Origin: Rhizobium freirei PRF 81
Lineage (GTDB): Bacteria > Pseudomonadota > Alphaproteobacteria > Rhizobiales > Rhizobiaceae
Assembly: GCF_000359745.1 (NCBI RefSeq)
Contig: NZ_AQHN01000096.1
Location: forward strand, 112,071-176,070
DNA: 64,000 bases
Direction: 5' to 3'
A program made the position numbers and the translations under genes. Shown here one piece after another: positions 18,009-26,800 of the stretch. Within the stretch, counting starts at the first letter, position 1, and every line of letters begins with the position of its first letter. Under the pieces are notes generated by a model, which made no database searches, was not told the DNA's origin, and saw only the letters and a program-made list of their open reading frames with translations.

Positions 18009-18564
18009 AGGTGAGCACCGGTTGCGCCAGGCCGAGGATCCCTGAGGCGGGCAGGGGGCCGAAATAGCGGGAGTCATACGAGCCCCTGAACGGTGAGTGG
18101 AGAAAGACGTTTTCGTCAGGCACGACCCCGCCGGGATAGGACGTCATTGGCCGGCCGTTGCCGTCCCGTTCAGCCAATTCGGAAAACGCGATCCGGCGTC
18201 CATCGATCGTCACGTCGGCGTCGATTTCGACATGCTGCCCGGCAACGGCGACGACGGTCTTGATGAGCGGCGCAACGCCGCCTGGGCAGGTTCCGGACCG
18301 GAGATAACCACGCTCTCTCGCCTGCACCATCGCCACCGTTTGCGGAGGGCAAATGAAAACGAGATCCCCGCGAGCTGCCGGGCGATCGAGCGCCACGATA
18401 CGCCAGAGGCCGAGGGGTTCGCTCGGTGTCAAATTGATGCGAAAACCGCCGACGATTGCGGCAGCAATACCGCCGCCAACGACGGATGCCGCCAAGGCCA
18501 AGAGCACGACTGCATGGGTCCTTTGAGCGCTTCGCGTACCGAACGCAAACACGGGTGCTTTCAT
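17998..18564 (-). CDS. traF: TraF, S26-family pilin-processing peptidase
   Basis: Inner-membrane serine peptidase that matures and cyclises the TrbC pilin. It has 188 residues: an N-terminal membrane segment (VVLLALAASVVGGGIAAAIVGG), the catalytic serine in LTPSEPLGLW (Ser48) and the catalytic lysine in PLIKTVVAVAG (Lys102), both in the expected places for a TraF/signal-peptidase dyad. The ATG overlaps the stop of the upstream truncated traA gene (ATGA), so translation is coupled. Confidence 0.93.
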   Translation of the reverse strand: MKAPVFAFGTRSAQRTHAVVLLALAASVVGGGIAAAIVGGFRINLTPSEPLGLWRIVALDRPAARGDLVFICPPQTVAMVQARERGYLRSGTCPGGVAPLIKTVVAVAGQHVEIDADVTIDGRRIAFSELAERDGNGRPMTSYPGGVVPDENVFLHSPFRGSYDSRYFGPLPASGILGLAQPVLTYAP

Positions 18565-19670
18565 TTGAGCGAGAGCCCCTGGCTCTTCGTCTGACGCATT
18601 GTCTCCGCGTGTTTCAGCGCCTCGGTCGTGCGCTCATGCGCGGCGAGTTGCTGCACCGTCCGCATCCAATTCCAAGCCGATTGCACCTCGGCCTTCTGTC
18701 CGGGCGTCATTCCCGACGTGACGGCATTGAAGGTCTGTCCATTGGAGTCCTTCGCGGCGAGAGACAGGAAGGTCCGCTCGTCGAAACGTTCCGCTACCGC
18801 CTTGGCGAAACCCTCCAGTTCCGCCTTCACCATTTTGTCGGCAAGCGCATATTCGAGGCCGGCGGGGAGGTCATTGCGGTCGATCGCATCGCGAACGCGC
18901 TCGAGGGTCTGCTTGGCACTTTGCGACAGCGCGGGAATATCGATCGAGACCTTCAGACGTACAGCGCGTTCTTCGACCTCGAACTTCCGTTCCGCCTCCG
19001 CCCGCTGGCGCAGATAGCGCTCAAGGTTGCGGGCCAGCGCCGGCGCATTCGTTTGCGCCTTTTCTCGCTCCTGTCTGCCGGCTTGGCTGGCGAGAATCCC
19101 GGTCTTGCCCTTCAGCGCGCCGAAGCGTTCAGGCTCCGATCCGATCTTGGCTAGAGTGGATTTCGCAACGGCCTCGTCCTTCAGCATCGCGTCGACGTTG
19201 ACGGCCTTGAACGCGCTTTCCGGCTGGGCGTAGACGAGGTGGAAGCGGGTCGAGACCTCCTCCCATTGCTTCTTCAATCCTGGATCGGCGGCGACCTTGT
19301 CCTCGATCGCCTGCTCGACCGATTTGGCGAAGGTTGTGATGCCCGAGACCATCGGCTTTGCCTCCTTGGTGTTGTTTTGGATTGGGGACTGCGAGGCGCC
19401 GCGGACATGCTTGGCGGCATAGGCCTGAAGTGCTGCTTCCTGTTCCAGAGTCAAAGGCGGCAGGGTTTCGCGCGAGAGACGAACGGCGCGCACTTTCGGT
19501 CTGGGATCCGGCCGTGCTTCCCTCTGAGCGATCAGCCGCCTGAGTTCGGCGACACCGGCATTGAGGCAGGCTTCGCCTTCGAGGTGATGGAACTGCAGCC
19601 AGAAAGCGGTGCGCTCCGCCGGTGATGCGCCGATGCCTGCTCTTCGCTCCAGGTCTCCGATCGTGCTCAT
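18561..19670 (-). CDS. traA': TraA C-terminal fragment fused to an unrelated N terminus
   Basis: 369 residues from an ATG at 19670 that overlaps the preceding stop. From about residue 107 (MVSGITTFAKSVE) the sequence follows the C terminus of Ti-type TraA relaxases, including RVRDAIDRNDLPAGLEYALAD and the ending MRTVQQLAAHERTTEALKHA. This part resembles the BID-like secretion-signal region. The relaxase and RecD-like helicase domains (about 800 residues) are missing. The first 106 residues are a small domain I do not recognise. It stays coupled to traF, in the traA place of the traAFBH operon, so it may be expressed as a stand-alone protein. Confidence 0.75.
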   Translation of the reverse strand: MSTIGDLERRAGIGASPAERTAFWLQFHHLEGEACLNAGVAELRRLIAQREARPDPRPKVRAVRLSRETLPPLTLEQEAALQAYAAKHVRGASQSPIQNNTKEAKPMVSGITTFAKSVEQAIEDKVAADPGLKKQWEEVSTRFHLVYAQPESAFKAVNVDAMLKDEAVAKSTLAKIGSEPERFGALKGKTGILASQAGRQEREKAQTNAPALARNLERYLRQRAEAERKFEVEERAVRLKVSIDIPALSQSAKQTLERVRDAIDRNDLPAGLEYALADKMVKAELEGFAKAVAERFDERTFLSLAAKDSNGQTFNAVTSGMTPGQKAEVQSAWNWMRTVQQLAAHERTTEALKHAETMRQTKSQGLSLK

Positions 19671-20023
19671 GGCGTCCTGCCTCCCGGACCGGTAGCGGCC
19701 ACGACTGTGCCGTCGGACCCGGCTCTCGCCCGCAGCGCCGCGATTGCCGCATCCTGTCGGGCGAGTTTTCTCGAAAGCGCATCGATTTCCGGCTGACGCT
19801 CGGCGGTGATCGCTGCAAGATTGGACCGGTAGCGTTCGAGGAAGGCGCCTGGCTCCGGCGCCTTGCCGCGACGATATCCGCACTGACGGCGACCAAGCTG
19901 GGGAATGATTGTGGTCATGCGTCGCATGATCTGCCGGTCGATCAAATCGAGCTGGTGCTGGGTCTGCCGTCGCGCTGATTCCATTCTGGTAAACTGCGCG
20001 GCGCGTTGCTCGGGATTGGACAT
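19667..20023 (-). CDS. Uncharacterised basic helical protein
   Basis: 118 residues from an ATG at 20023 with GGAGGG 8 bases upstream. No family recognised. It is rich in arginine and glutamine and probably helical at both ends (ARRQTQHQLDLIDRQIMRRM and ERQPEIDALSRKLARQDAAI, likely coiled coil). Its start overlaps the stop of the DUF7007-like gene (TAATG) and its stop overlaps the next start (ATGA), so the cassette is translationally coupled from 21.4 kb down to traF. Confidence 0.7.
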   Translation of the reverse strand: MSNPEQRAAQFTRMESARRQTQHQLDLIDRQIMRRMTTIIPQLGRRQCGYRRGKAPEPGAFLERYRSNLAAITAERQPEIDALSRKLARQDAAIAALRARAGSDGTVVAATGPGGRTP

Positions 20024-20907
20024 TACGACGCCCTCCCACGCCAAGCGACAAAGCTGGAGGGACCCTCATAGGCGGCATGCCGTGCCTCATCGATGACGAA
20101 GCCGAAACGGCCGGCCGCATACTCGTCGCTTGGCATCAGAAAGCGGCGCTCTTCCACTCGCTCGCCGCGCATGCCGCCGATGGTGGCGATCACCTCGGTC
20201 ATACCAGTGTGATGGTCCGAACGAAGTGCCGCGGTGACGATCCAGTCACCGGCATGCTCCCGTGCGAATGCCTGGGCATCCCTCTCGTACGATTCACCCG
20301 GTGCGAGCGACCGATCGAAGATCGCTTCCCAGGCATCTGGCCAGCTGTCGCGGATCGTCTTGTCGGCGCAGTTGCGCTCATAGGTCGTGAACAGGTCCGG
20401 AAAGGTCAGCGCAACGATTGCCCAGGCGGCGTCCTCTTCATACCAGCCGCCATCTGTCCTGAGCATCGGGTGGACCTTGGCATTGCGGGCGTCGGAGAGC
20501 CTGAAGCCACCATGCCCTGCCGTCGTATGGCACACGATTCCGTCGGCGTAGACGGTGGCGCCCTGCGACGGCCCCCATGGGGTGCTGCAGGTCACCCGGA
20601 CGGTCTGGCGGGATAGTAGCCGCAGTTCGCGGCTGTGCCCGGCCTGTTCTATCATGCGGTTACGGAACGCGGCTTCGCCCTCGACAGAGCCGTGGTGCGA
20701 ATAGAAATCATCGCGCTTCAGTTCGGCAAGCGGCCGTGACGCGCGCCAAGCACTGGCAAGTAAATACTGGCCATCCCGGGCGGGAACCATGGCGAAGACG
20801 AGATCGCCGACACGCGCGACGGCCATGCCGTCGGCGCTTCTGCCGAACTCCGCCCCTGACGCGTCAGGGGCGGAGACTTCGAAGGATTGCGAAGGGAGCA
20901 TAGTCAT
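20023..20907 (-). CDS. DUF7007-like plasmid protein
   Basis: 294 residues from the ATG at 20907 (MTMLPSQSFEVSAPD), chosen over an upstream ATG at 21000 because the upstream part lies in the shadow of the previous gene. I recognise the general pattern of a large uncharacterised family found on rhizobial plasmids and ICEs: YADGIVCHTTAGHGGFRLSDARNAKVHP and the GGWYEEDAAWAIVALTFPDLF segment. No catalytic motif can be named. It is coupled to both neighbours by overlapping starts and stops. Confidence 0.65.
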   Translation of the reverse strand: MTMLPSQSFEVSAPDASGAEFGRSADGMAVARVGDLVFAMVPARDGQYLLASAWRASRPLAELKRDDFYSHHGSVEGEAAFRNRMIEQAGHSRELRLLSRQTVRVTCSTPWGPSQGATVYADGIVCHTTAGHGGFRLSDARNAKVHPMLRTDGGWYEEDAAWAIVALTFPDLFTTYERNCADKTIRDSWPDAWEAIFDRSLAPGESYERDAQAFAREHAGDWIVTAALRSDHHTGMTEVIATIGGMRGERVEERRFLMPSDEYAAGRFGFVIDEARHAAYEGPSSFVAWRGRAS

Positions 20908-21380
20908 GCTGCGGTTCTCCCTTCGATGTGATCGGCAGCGACCTCGTCGGCCGTCACCTCCTCGAGAATCGCATGCGGATATCCATGCCGGCTGAGCCAT
21001 TCCGCGGCCGCTTGCCGATTGTTCCCCAGGTGGACGAGTTCGGCATTGGCGCCGGGGCGATCGAAGATGCGAACAGATCCAAGGGCGGGACGCTCGACAA
21101 CTTTGAATGTCAGGCCGCTATCGAGCGAGAAGGTCCGGTGGATACGGATGGTGATGATGCCATTTGCGCCGAGATCGCCTTCATGCAGCGTGAAACACGG
21201 TGTCAGACTGGTATTGCCGACGCCGCGCTTGCCTTCCTTGCGGATCAGCCGACCCTGGCTATTGCGCGTTCGCCAAGCCGACAGTTTCTTCTTGTGGCGC
21301 TCAGGCGGTCGTGGGCTACCATCGGACCAGCCGACGACGGAGCCGATCGGGGCGAGATCATAAATCAGAGACGCGGACAC
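20904..21380 (-). CDS. Uncharacterised protein of the ParB cassette
   Basis: 158 residues from the GTG at 21380, preferred because a perfect AAGGAGG lies 5 bases upstream; an ATG at 21395 would place that site inside the gene. No domain recognised. The first half is basic (RHKKKLSAWRTRNSQGRLIRK) and the second half mixed. The stop overlaps the start of the DUF7007-like gene. It follows the parB-like gene by 97 bases, across a terminator-like hairpin. Confidence 0.65.
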   Translation of the reverse strand: MSASLIYDLAPIGSVVGWSDGSPRPPERHKKKLSAWRTRNSQGRLIRKEGKRGVGNTSLTPCFTLHEGDLGANGIITIRIHRTFSLDSGLTFKVVERPALGSVRIFDRPGANAELVHLGNNRQAAAEWLSRHGYPHAILEEVTADEVAADHIEGRTAA

Positions 21381-21421
21381 CGCATCCTCCTTCATGTTTT
21401 TTGCGGGTGATGGAAACGAAA

Positions 21422-21446
21422 CCGCCGCCGGGACGACCGGCGGCGG
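21422..21446 (-). terminator. Probable terminator after the ParB-like gene
   Basis: Perfect 9-base stem, CCGCCGCCG and CGGCGGCGG, with a 7-base loop. Read leftward it is followed by TTTCGTTT, as in an intrinsic terminator. It lies 30 bases past the stop of the ParB-like gene. Confidence 0.55.
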
Positions 21447-21476
21447 AAGATCAATCGGCGAAGGATGGGGCGGCGG

Positions 21477-23219
21477 CTATTCCGCCGCGATCCCGTAGGC
21501 GGTTTCCTCCTCGTCGGAGGCGGCATCACCCACCGGGTCGGTGACGAGATCGTCATGTCCCGTCGCCGTTGGATCGAACCCGTCGGCGCCGATGCTCTCG
21601 CCCTGCGCACCGTCGCCGTCGTCGCCGACGAGATCATCGGCGTGCTTCATGAGATCTGCGATGTCCTTCGGGTCAGGCGCAAACAGCGCCGCCGGAAGGA
21701 CGAAGGCAGCATCGGCCGCGAAGTGATCGACGAGTGCCGCGCGGGTTTCGCGGACCCGCGACCGCGGGACGAGATCGACCGACTTGGCAGCGGCTTCCAG
21801 CGCCTGACGCGACAGGCAAAGCAGGAAATCCTCGGTCCCCATGTTCGGAAGGAAACCGTCAGCGCCGATCGCGTCACCGGCAATGCGCGAGACGACACCA
21901 CTGTTCGACATGCCGCGCCGGCATGAGAGTACGTCGATGAGAACGGAGCGGGCGGCGACACGCACGCTGTCCATATCGAACGACAAGCGTCCATCCGCGG
22001 AATAGAGGCGCGCGACATGACGCTGGAAACGCTTCGGCCCGAAGACGGTGTCGTTGGCGCCGGAATCGACCCGAACATTGGTGCCGGCGAAGGCCATGAC
22101 CAGGAGCGCCATCAGCATGTCATCTTCTATCGGCGTCCGGGCGAGCGCCTCATGCAGCGCATCGGTACGGAAATCACCGATCATGTCCTGGCCCTTCTGC
22201 GTGACCTCGGGCCTGGTCTTCCCGACGACATCGGTGTCGTCGTCGGCCTCCGTCGAAGCGCCACCGGCTGGACCGGGTCGCCCATCGGTTTTCCTTGGCT
22301 CCGGCATCCGGTAGTGGACGCTCTGCACCTTGCCGTCGCGATCGAGATACATCGCGGTGCAATCGCCCTTGGCCGGCTTGCCGTAGACGCGTTCGGCCTT
22401 CTTGGGCAGTTCCGGCTGGCCCCAATTGTTGACCTCGACGATTGCGCCCTTCTTCGGAAGGTTGCTCGCCATCCACTCCTGCTGGGCGCCGAGAAAGGCT
22501 TCGACATTGGTGGTGTAGCGATTGTCCTGATCGGCCGGGCCGAACAGGTCCTCGGCCCACTCGATACCGTACGCGAGGCGAAGATCGTCGCCAAAACTTG
22601 CGTCGCGGGCATGCATGCGGGTTTTCGAGAGGCCGTTGGCGATCTGCCACCAGGCCGCCGTGTCGCCCTTTTTGGGCTTATGGGCTTTCCAGACCTCTTT
22701 CTGCTCTTCGGACGATGCGGCCGCGATCGTCCTTAGCTGCTGCTCGTTGGGCATGTCCCCCTTCGCCATCTGGTCGAGCATGGAAGGCAGCACGTTGGCG
22801 AGCAGACGAAGCTTGCGGATCTGGCGGACGGGAAGCGCGAGCGCCACCGCGATCGCCTCCTCGGTCCAGCCGAGCGCGACCAGCCGCTCGATGCCCCGCC
22901 ATTGGTCGACCGGATTGAGCGGCTCGCGCGCAATGTTCTCGACCATCGAGCGCATGGCGCCGTTGTCATTGGCCGCCTCGACGACGATAACGTCGATTTC
23001 CTCGAGACCGGCGGCGATCGCCATGCGGGTGCGCCGGTGACCGGCTTCGATGACGTAACCGTTGCCGCCGCCTTCCGGGAAAATGACTGGCGGCTGGATC
23101 ACGCCGACGGCCTTGATCGTCGCCAATAGCAGAGCGTCGGCCTGCGGCGTCGACTTCGACTGGCGCGTGTTGTCAGGGTTGTCCTTCAGCGCACGCGGAT
23201 CGACCTTCATCAGTTGCAT
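21477..23219 (-). CDS. Long ParB/Spo0J-family DNA-binding protein
   Basis: 580 residues, about twice the length of a classical ParB. AAGGAG precedes the ATG. Residues 1-95 form the ParB nuclease-like domain (ALKDNPDNTRQSK, then VIEAGHRRTRMAIAAGL), and residues 100-200 the helix-turn-helix part (NPVDQWRGIERLVALGWTEEAIA, VRQIRKLRLLA). The C-terminal 350 residues have no recognised domain and end in an acidic tail. This type travels with a methylase/helicase gene on rhizobial plasmids and ICEs; it is separate from repB and probably not the replicon's own partition protein. Confidence 0.85.
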   Translation of the reverse strand: MQLMKVDPRALKDNPDNTRQSKSTPQADALLLATIKAVGVIQPPVIFPEGGGNGYVIEAGHRRTRMAIAAGLEEIDVIVVEAANDNGAMRSMVENIAREPLNPVDQWRGIERLVALGWTEEAIAVALALPVRQIRKLRLLANVLPSMLDQMAKGDMPNEQQLRTIAAASSEEQKEVWKAHKPKKGDTAAWWQIANGLSKTRMHARDASFGDDLRLAYGIEWAEDLFGPADQDNRYTTNVEAFLGAQQEWMASNLPKKGAIVEVNNWGQPELPKKAERVYGKPAKGDCTAMYLDRDGKVQSVHYRMPEPRKTDGRPGPAGGASTEADDDTDVVGKTRPEVTQKGQDMIGDFRTDALHEALARTPIEDDMLMALLVMAFAGTNVRVDSGANDTVFGPKRFQRHVARLYSADGRLSFDMDSVRVAARSVLIDVLSCRRGMSNSGVVSRIAGDAIGADGFLPNMGTEDFLLCLSRQALEAAAKSVDLVPRSRVRETRAALVDHFAADAAFVLPAALFAPDPKDIADLMKHADDLVGDDGDGAQGESIGADGFDPTATGHDDLVTDPVGDAASDEEETAYGIAAE

Positions 23220-23570
23220 GGGATACTCCTTCTCGGGGATTGGACACGGCCCTTTGCCTGCCCTTCTCGCGTCTTCATTCTTTTCGAAGACACTTCCCGG
23301 ACCGCGGAGCAGGCGGCCGGGTGCAACTGCGGCCGAGCATTGCTGCCGCGAAGGACGAGCGGGGCTGACAGCCCTGCGAAGGGCGAGTGGCCGGGATGCG
23401 GAGGCGGCGGTTGAGCGGAAGCGGCGACCAGCCGACTGCTCTGCGACCGGTTCATCTCCCTCTTCCTCCTTTTCTCCCTTGCCTGCTTCTCATTTCGGCG
23501 GCTGACGCCGCCGGCCTGCAAAAACGCATCGGCTTGCAAGCGACTGGATGTCGATCGGGATAGATGGGAG
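23220..23570. promoter_or_regulatory. Upstream region of the ParB-like gene
   Basis: A 351-base stretch between the terminator at 23571-23603 and the ParB-like start. The terminator isolates it from the helicase gene, so a leftward promoter for the ParB cassette must lie here. I see no clear -35/-10 pair or operator. Open frames here have poor coding character. Confidence 0.4.
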
Positions 23571-23603
23571 ATAAAAAATGGGCCAGCGGAAACCGCGGCC
23601 CAT
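23571..23603 (-). terminator. Intrinsic terminator after the methylase/helicase gene
   Basis: Leftward hairpin: arms ATGGGCC+GCGG (23578-23589, one bulged A) and CCGCGGCCCAT (23593-23603) around an AAA loop. On the minus strand the stem is followed directly by TTTTTTAT, a good rho-independent signature. It lies 200 bases past the stop of the methylase/helicase gene. Confidence 0.75.
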
Positions 23604-23802
23604 GAAGTGTGAAGGTCAATAAACCTCCAGAGGGGAACAGCTGCTGCGGCGGAACTGGGAGGAAAGCCGCCATGTGCATCAGCTGTGTGCACTATGCTCG
23701 AATTTTGACCACTTGGAAAACACTTTTTGTGCACTGCAGCTATGTGAATGCTGCAGCGCTTCCAAAATCCGCGGATGGAGGTCAGGCAAATGGCGTCAGA
23801 CC
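23604..23802. other. Spacer after the methylase/helicase gene
   Basis: 199 bases between the helicase stop and its terminator. It holds the direct repeat TGTGCACT at 23686-23693 and 23728-23735, 42 bases apart, each with a GTGCAC palindrome core. A rightward 62-codon frame from 23671 has a GGGAGG site but overlaps the helicase gene antisense; not called. Confidence 0.35.
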
Positions 23803-26800
23803 TCAGGCCGCTTCCGAGTGGGCCAAACCCTCCTCGCGTGCCACGGCTGCCAATGCCTGATCGACGTCTCGTAGTTGCCGGCGCTGCTCGGCGAGTTCTT
23901 CGGAAAATGCAAACAGGCCGCCCTCGCGCGAGCGGTAGGAGGCGAGACGCCGCTGGGCGTCATGAAGGCGATGGCGATAGCGTTCCTGCTCCTCGTCAAA
24001 ACCGTCGAGCGCGTGCTCGAGGCGGGAGGTAGCGCCAAGCGGCGTCACGGTCACCGGCAGATCGATTTCGTAATCGGCTCCAGTGCGTTGGAGAAGGGTC
24101 GTGTAGCGATACCCATCGTCCCTGCCGAACCGCTCGCCGGAATAGACGAGGTCAAAGCCCCCGACCGAGGCGATGACGCTGTCGTCTTCCTGCTGGCGCT
24201 GAACGAGAGTGAGAATTTCCCTCATCAAGGCGCGACCGGCGGCTTTCCGTTCGTTGAAAGCCTCGCCGACGGCAGTCATGGCAAAGGCTTCGGCCGCGGT
24301 CGGAATGAGGCGCCCGATGTCCTTGCCGATTTCCGCAATCCGCCGCTTCGAGATCTCGATATCGCGTTCGGCGTCACGAATCTGCCGGCGCACGGCATAT
24401 TGGTCGTCGTCATGGGCGGCGCGCAGCCGTTCGAGGCGAGCGATATCGGCTTCCAGCCCTGCCTTCTGCATCAGGCGTTCGTCGCCACTCGCAATCGCCT
24501 TGGCCATGCCGAACTGATTGGCCGCCCCTTCACCGAGATCCTCCAGCCGGCGGATCGAGGTGTCGCCGGACAAAGCGGCCGCGATAAAGCGAGCCTTGCG
24601 TTCGTTGTTTTGCCACATCGAGGCATCTAGCGAACCTTGGGTGGCATAGGCGAAGATATCGACCTCGTCATGCTGATTGCCCTGACGCACGATCCGGCCC
24701 TCGCGCTGCTCGATCTGCGAAGGCAGCCAGGGGACGTCGAGATGATGCAGCGCCTTGAGACGGAGCTGCGCATTGACGCCGGTACCCATTGTGTCCGACG
24801 AGCCGATCAGGAAGCGGATCTTGCCGGCACGGACGTCGGCGAACAGGCGCTGCTTCGCCTCCGACTTCTTGTAGTCCTGCATGAAAGCGATCTCGGATGC
24901 CGGAACGCCCATGCGGACGAGCTCGTCCCTGATCCAGCGGTAGGCGGAAAAGCCCCTGCTTTTCTCGACATTGATGGTGCCGAGATCCGAAAAGATCATC
25001 TGCGCCGCACCCGGCAGATCGAAAGGCTTGCCGTCGGGGCGGAGATACGTGCTTTGCGCGGTCTCCTGCCAGATGCGGAAAGCGTTCTGGACCAGCATGT
25101 TGAGCTTGTTGTCCGGTTCGTTGTCATTGTCCGCGTCGACCAGGCGGAGATCTATGGCGGCATGGCGACCGTCGGTGATGACGGAGAGCAGGATGTCGTC
25201 GCCGGGCTGCGCCGGTCCCTCGCGCATCTCGATCGCCTTGATACGGGCATCGAGGATCGTCTGGTAATTCTTGAAGGCCTGTGTCGGCTTGGCCGTCAGG
25301 ATCTGCCGGCGGCCGGTCGAGATATCAGGCACCTTGACGTAGTCGCGGAGATCCTCAGGCATCACCACGTCGGCGAAGCTGCGGAACATGGCGATCAGTT
25401 CCGGGACGTTGACGAAGGAAGCAAAACGGCTGACGGGCTTGTATTTGCCTGATGGCTGGATCTCCAGTTCCGCCGTCGTATCACCGAAGGTCGAGGCCCA
25501 GGCGTCGAATTCATGCAGCCCGCGTTCGGCGAGGGCCGCATGCCCGAGCAGGCGTTGGAGCGAGAACATCTCGCCAAGCGTATTGGTGATCGGCGTGCCG
25601 GACGCCAGAACCAAAGCCCGGCCAGGGTTCTTCGTCTCGATGAAGCGAGACTTGACGTAGAGGTCCCAGGCACGCTGCGATCCGTTCGGATCGATGCCTT
25701 TCAAGGTCGACATGTTGGTGGCGAAGGAAAGTTTTCTGAATTCCTGCGCCTCATCGACGATGATCTGGTCGACGCCGATCTCCGAGATGGTCAGCAGGTC
25801 GTCCTTGCGGGTGGACAACGCCTCCAGTCGTTCCTTCAAGCCTTCCTTGAGCCGCTCGAGCCTCTTGCGCGACACGCGATCCTCACTGTCGACCTTGGTC
25901 AGCAGATCCTCGTAGAGCTCGAGCTCATCCTGGATCATCTGTTGCTCGAAACTCGACGGCACGGCTATGAACCGGAATGCCGAATGCGTGATGATAATCG
26001 CGTCCCACGTGGCGGTCGCCGCGCGTGACAGGAACCGAGCGCGTTTGTCCTTCGAAAAATTCGTCTCGTCGGCAACGAGAATGCGGGCGTTTGGATAAAG
26101 CGCCAGGAACTCCCGCCCCGCCTGCGCCAGGCAATGGCCGGGTACGACCAGCATCGCCTTGGCAATAAGACCGAGCCGGCGCTGTTCCATGATGGCGGCT
26201 GCCATGGTCATCGTCTTGCCGGCGCCGACGGCGTGGGCGAGATATGTCGATCCCGACGAGATGATGCGCCAGATGCCGCGCTTCTGGTGCCCATAAAGAA
26301 CAAGGGCGCCAGAGGCGCCGGGAAGTTTCAGGTGCGAGCCGTCGAATTTTCGTGGGGCGATGTTGTTGAAGCGATCGTTATAGACCCGCGCCAGCCGGTC
26401 GGTGCGATCGGGATCGGTCCAGACCCAGTTCTGGAACGCTTGCTTGATCTTCTGGAGCTTGTCGCGGGCGGCCTCGGTGTCGATGACGTTCAGAACGCGC
26501 CGCTCACCGTCGGCGTCCTTGAACACGTCGAAAATCTGCGGCACGCGGCTGTTTAGTGCATCGGCGAGTAACTCACCGGCATGCCGGCGGTCAGTGCCCC
26601 ATTCGGATGTACCGGCTGCCGTCCAACCAAGTTGCCGCCCCTCGACTGTCCAAGAGCCGAGTTCCGGCATGTGATGGATCCTGATCTCGGCGCCCATCGT
26701 CTCGTGCACGAAGTCGACGATATCAGCGGCCGGAATCCAGGGTGCGCCCAGCCGGGCGGTGATATCAGACGGGCGGAGATCAGCCGGCTGCACCGCCTGA

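Noticed and set aside
23210..23734. 174-codon minus-strand frame in the spacer upstream of the ParB-like gene
   Set aside because: Runs through the terminator at 23571-23603 and overlaps the start of the ParB-like gene; no domain and proline/serine-rich noise.
23671..23860. Small rightward frame with a GGGAGG site (starts MCISCVHYA)
   Set aside because: Extends antisense into the methylase/helicase gene and shows no conserved pattern; chance is likelier.
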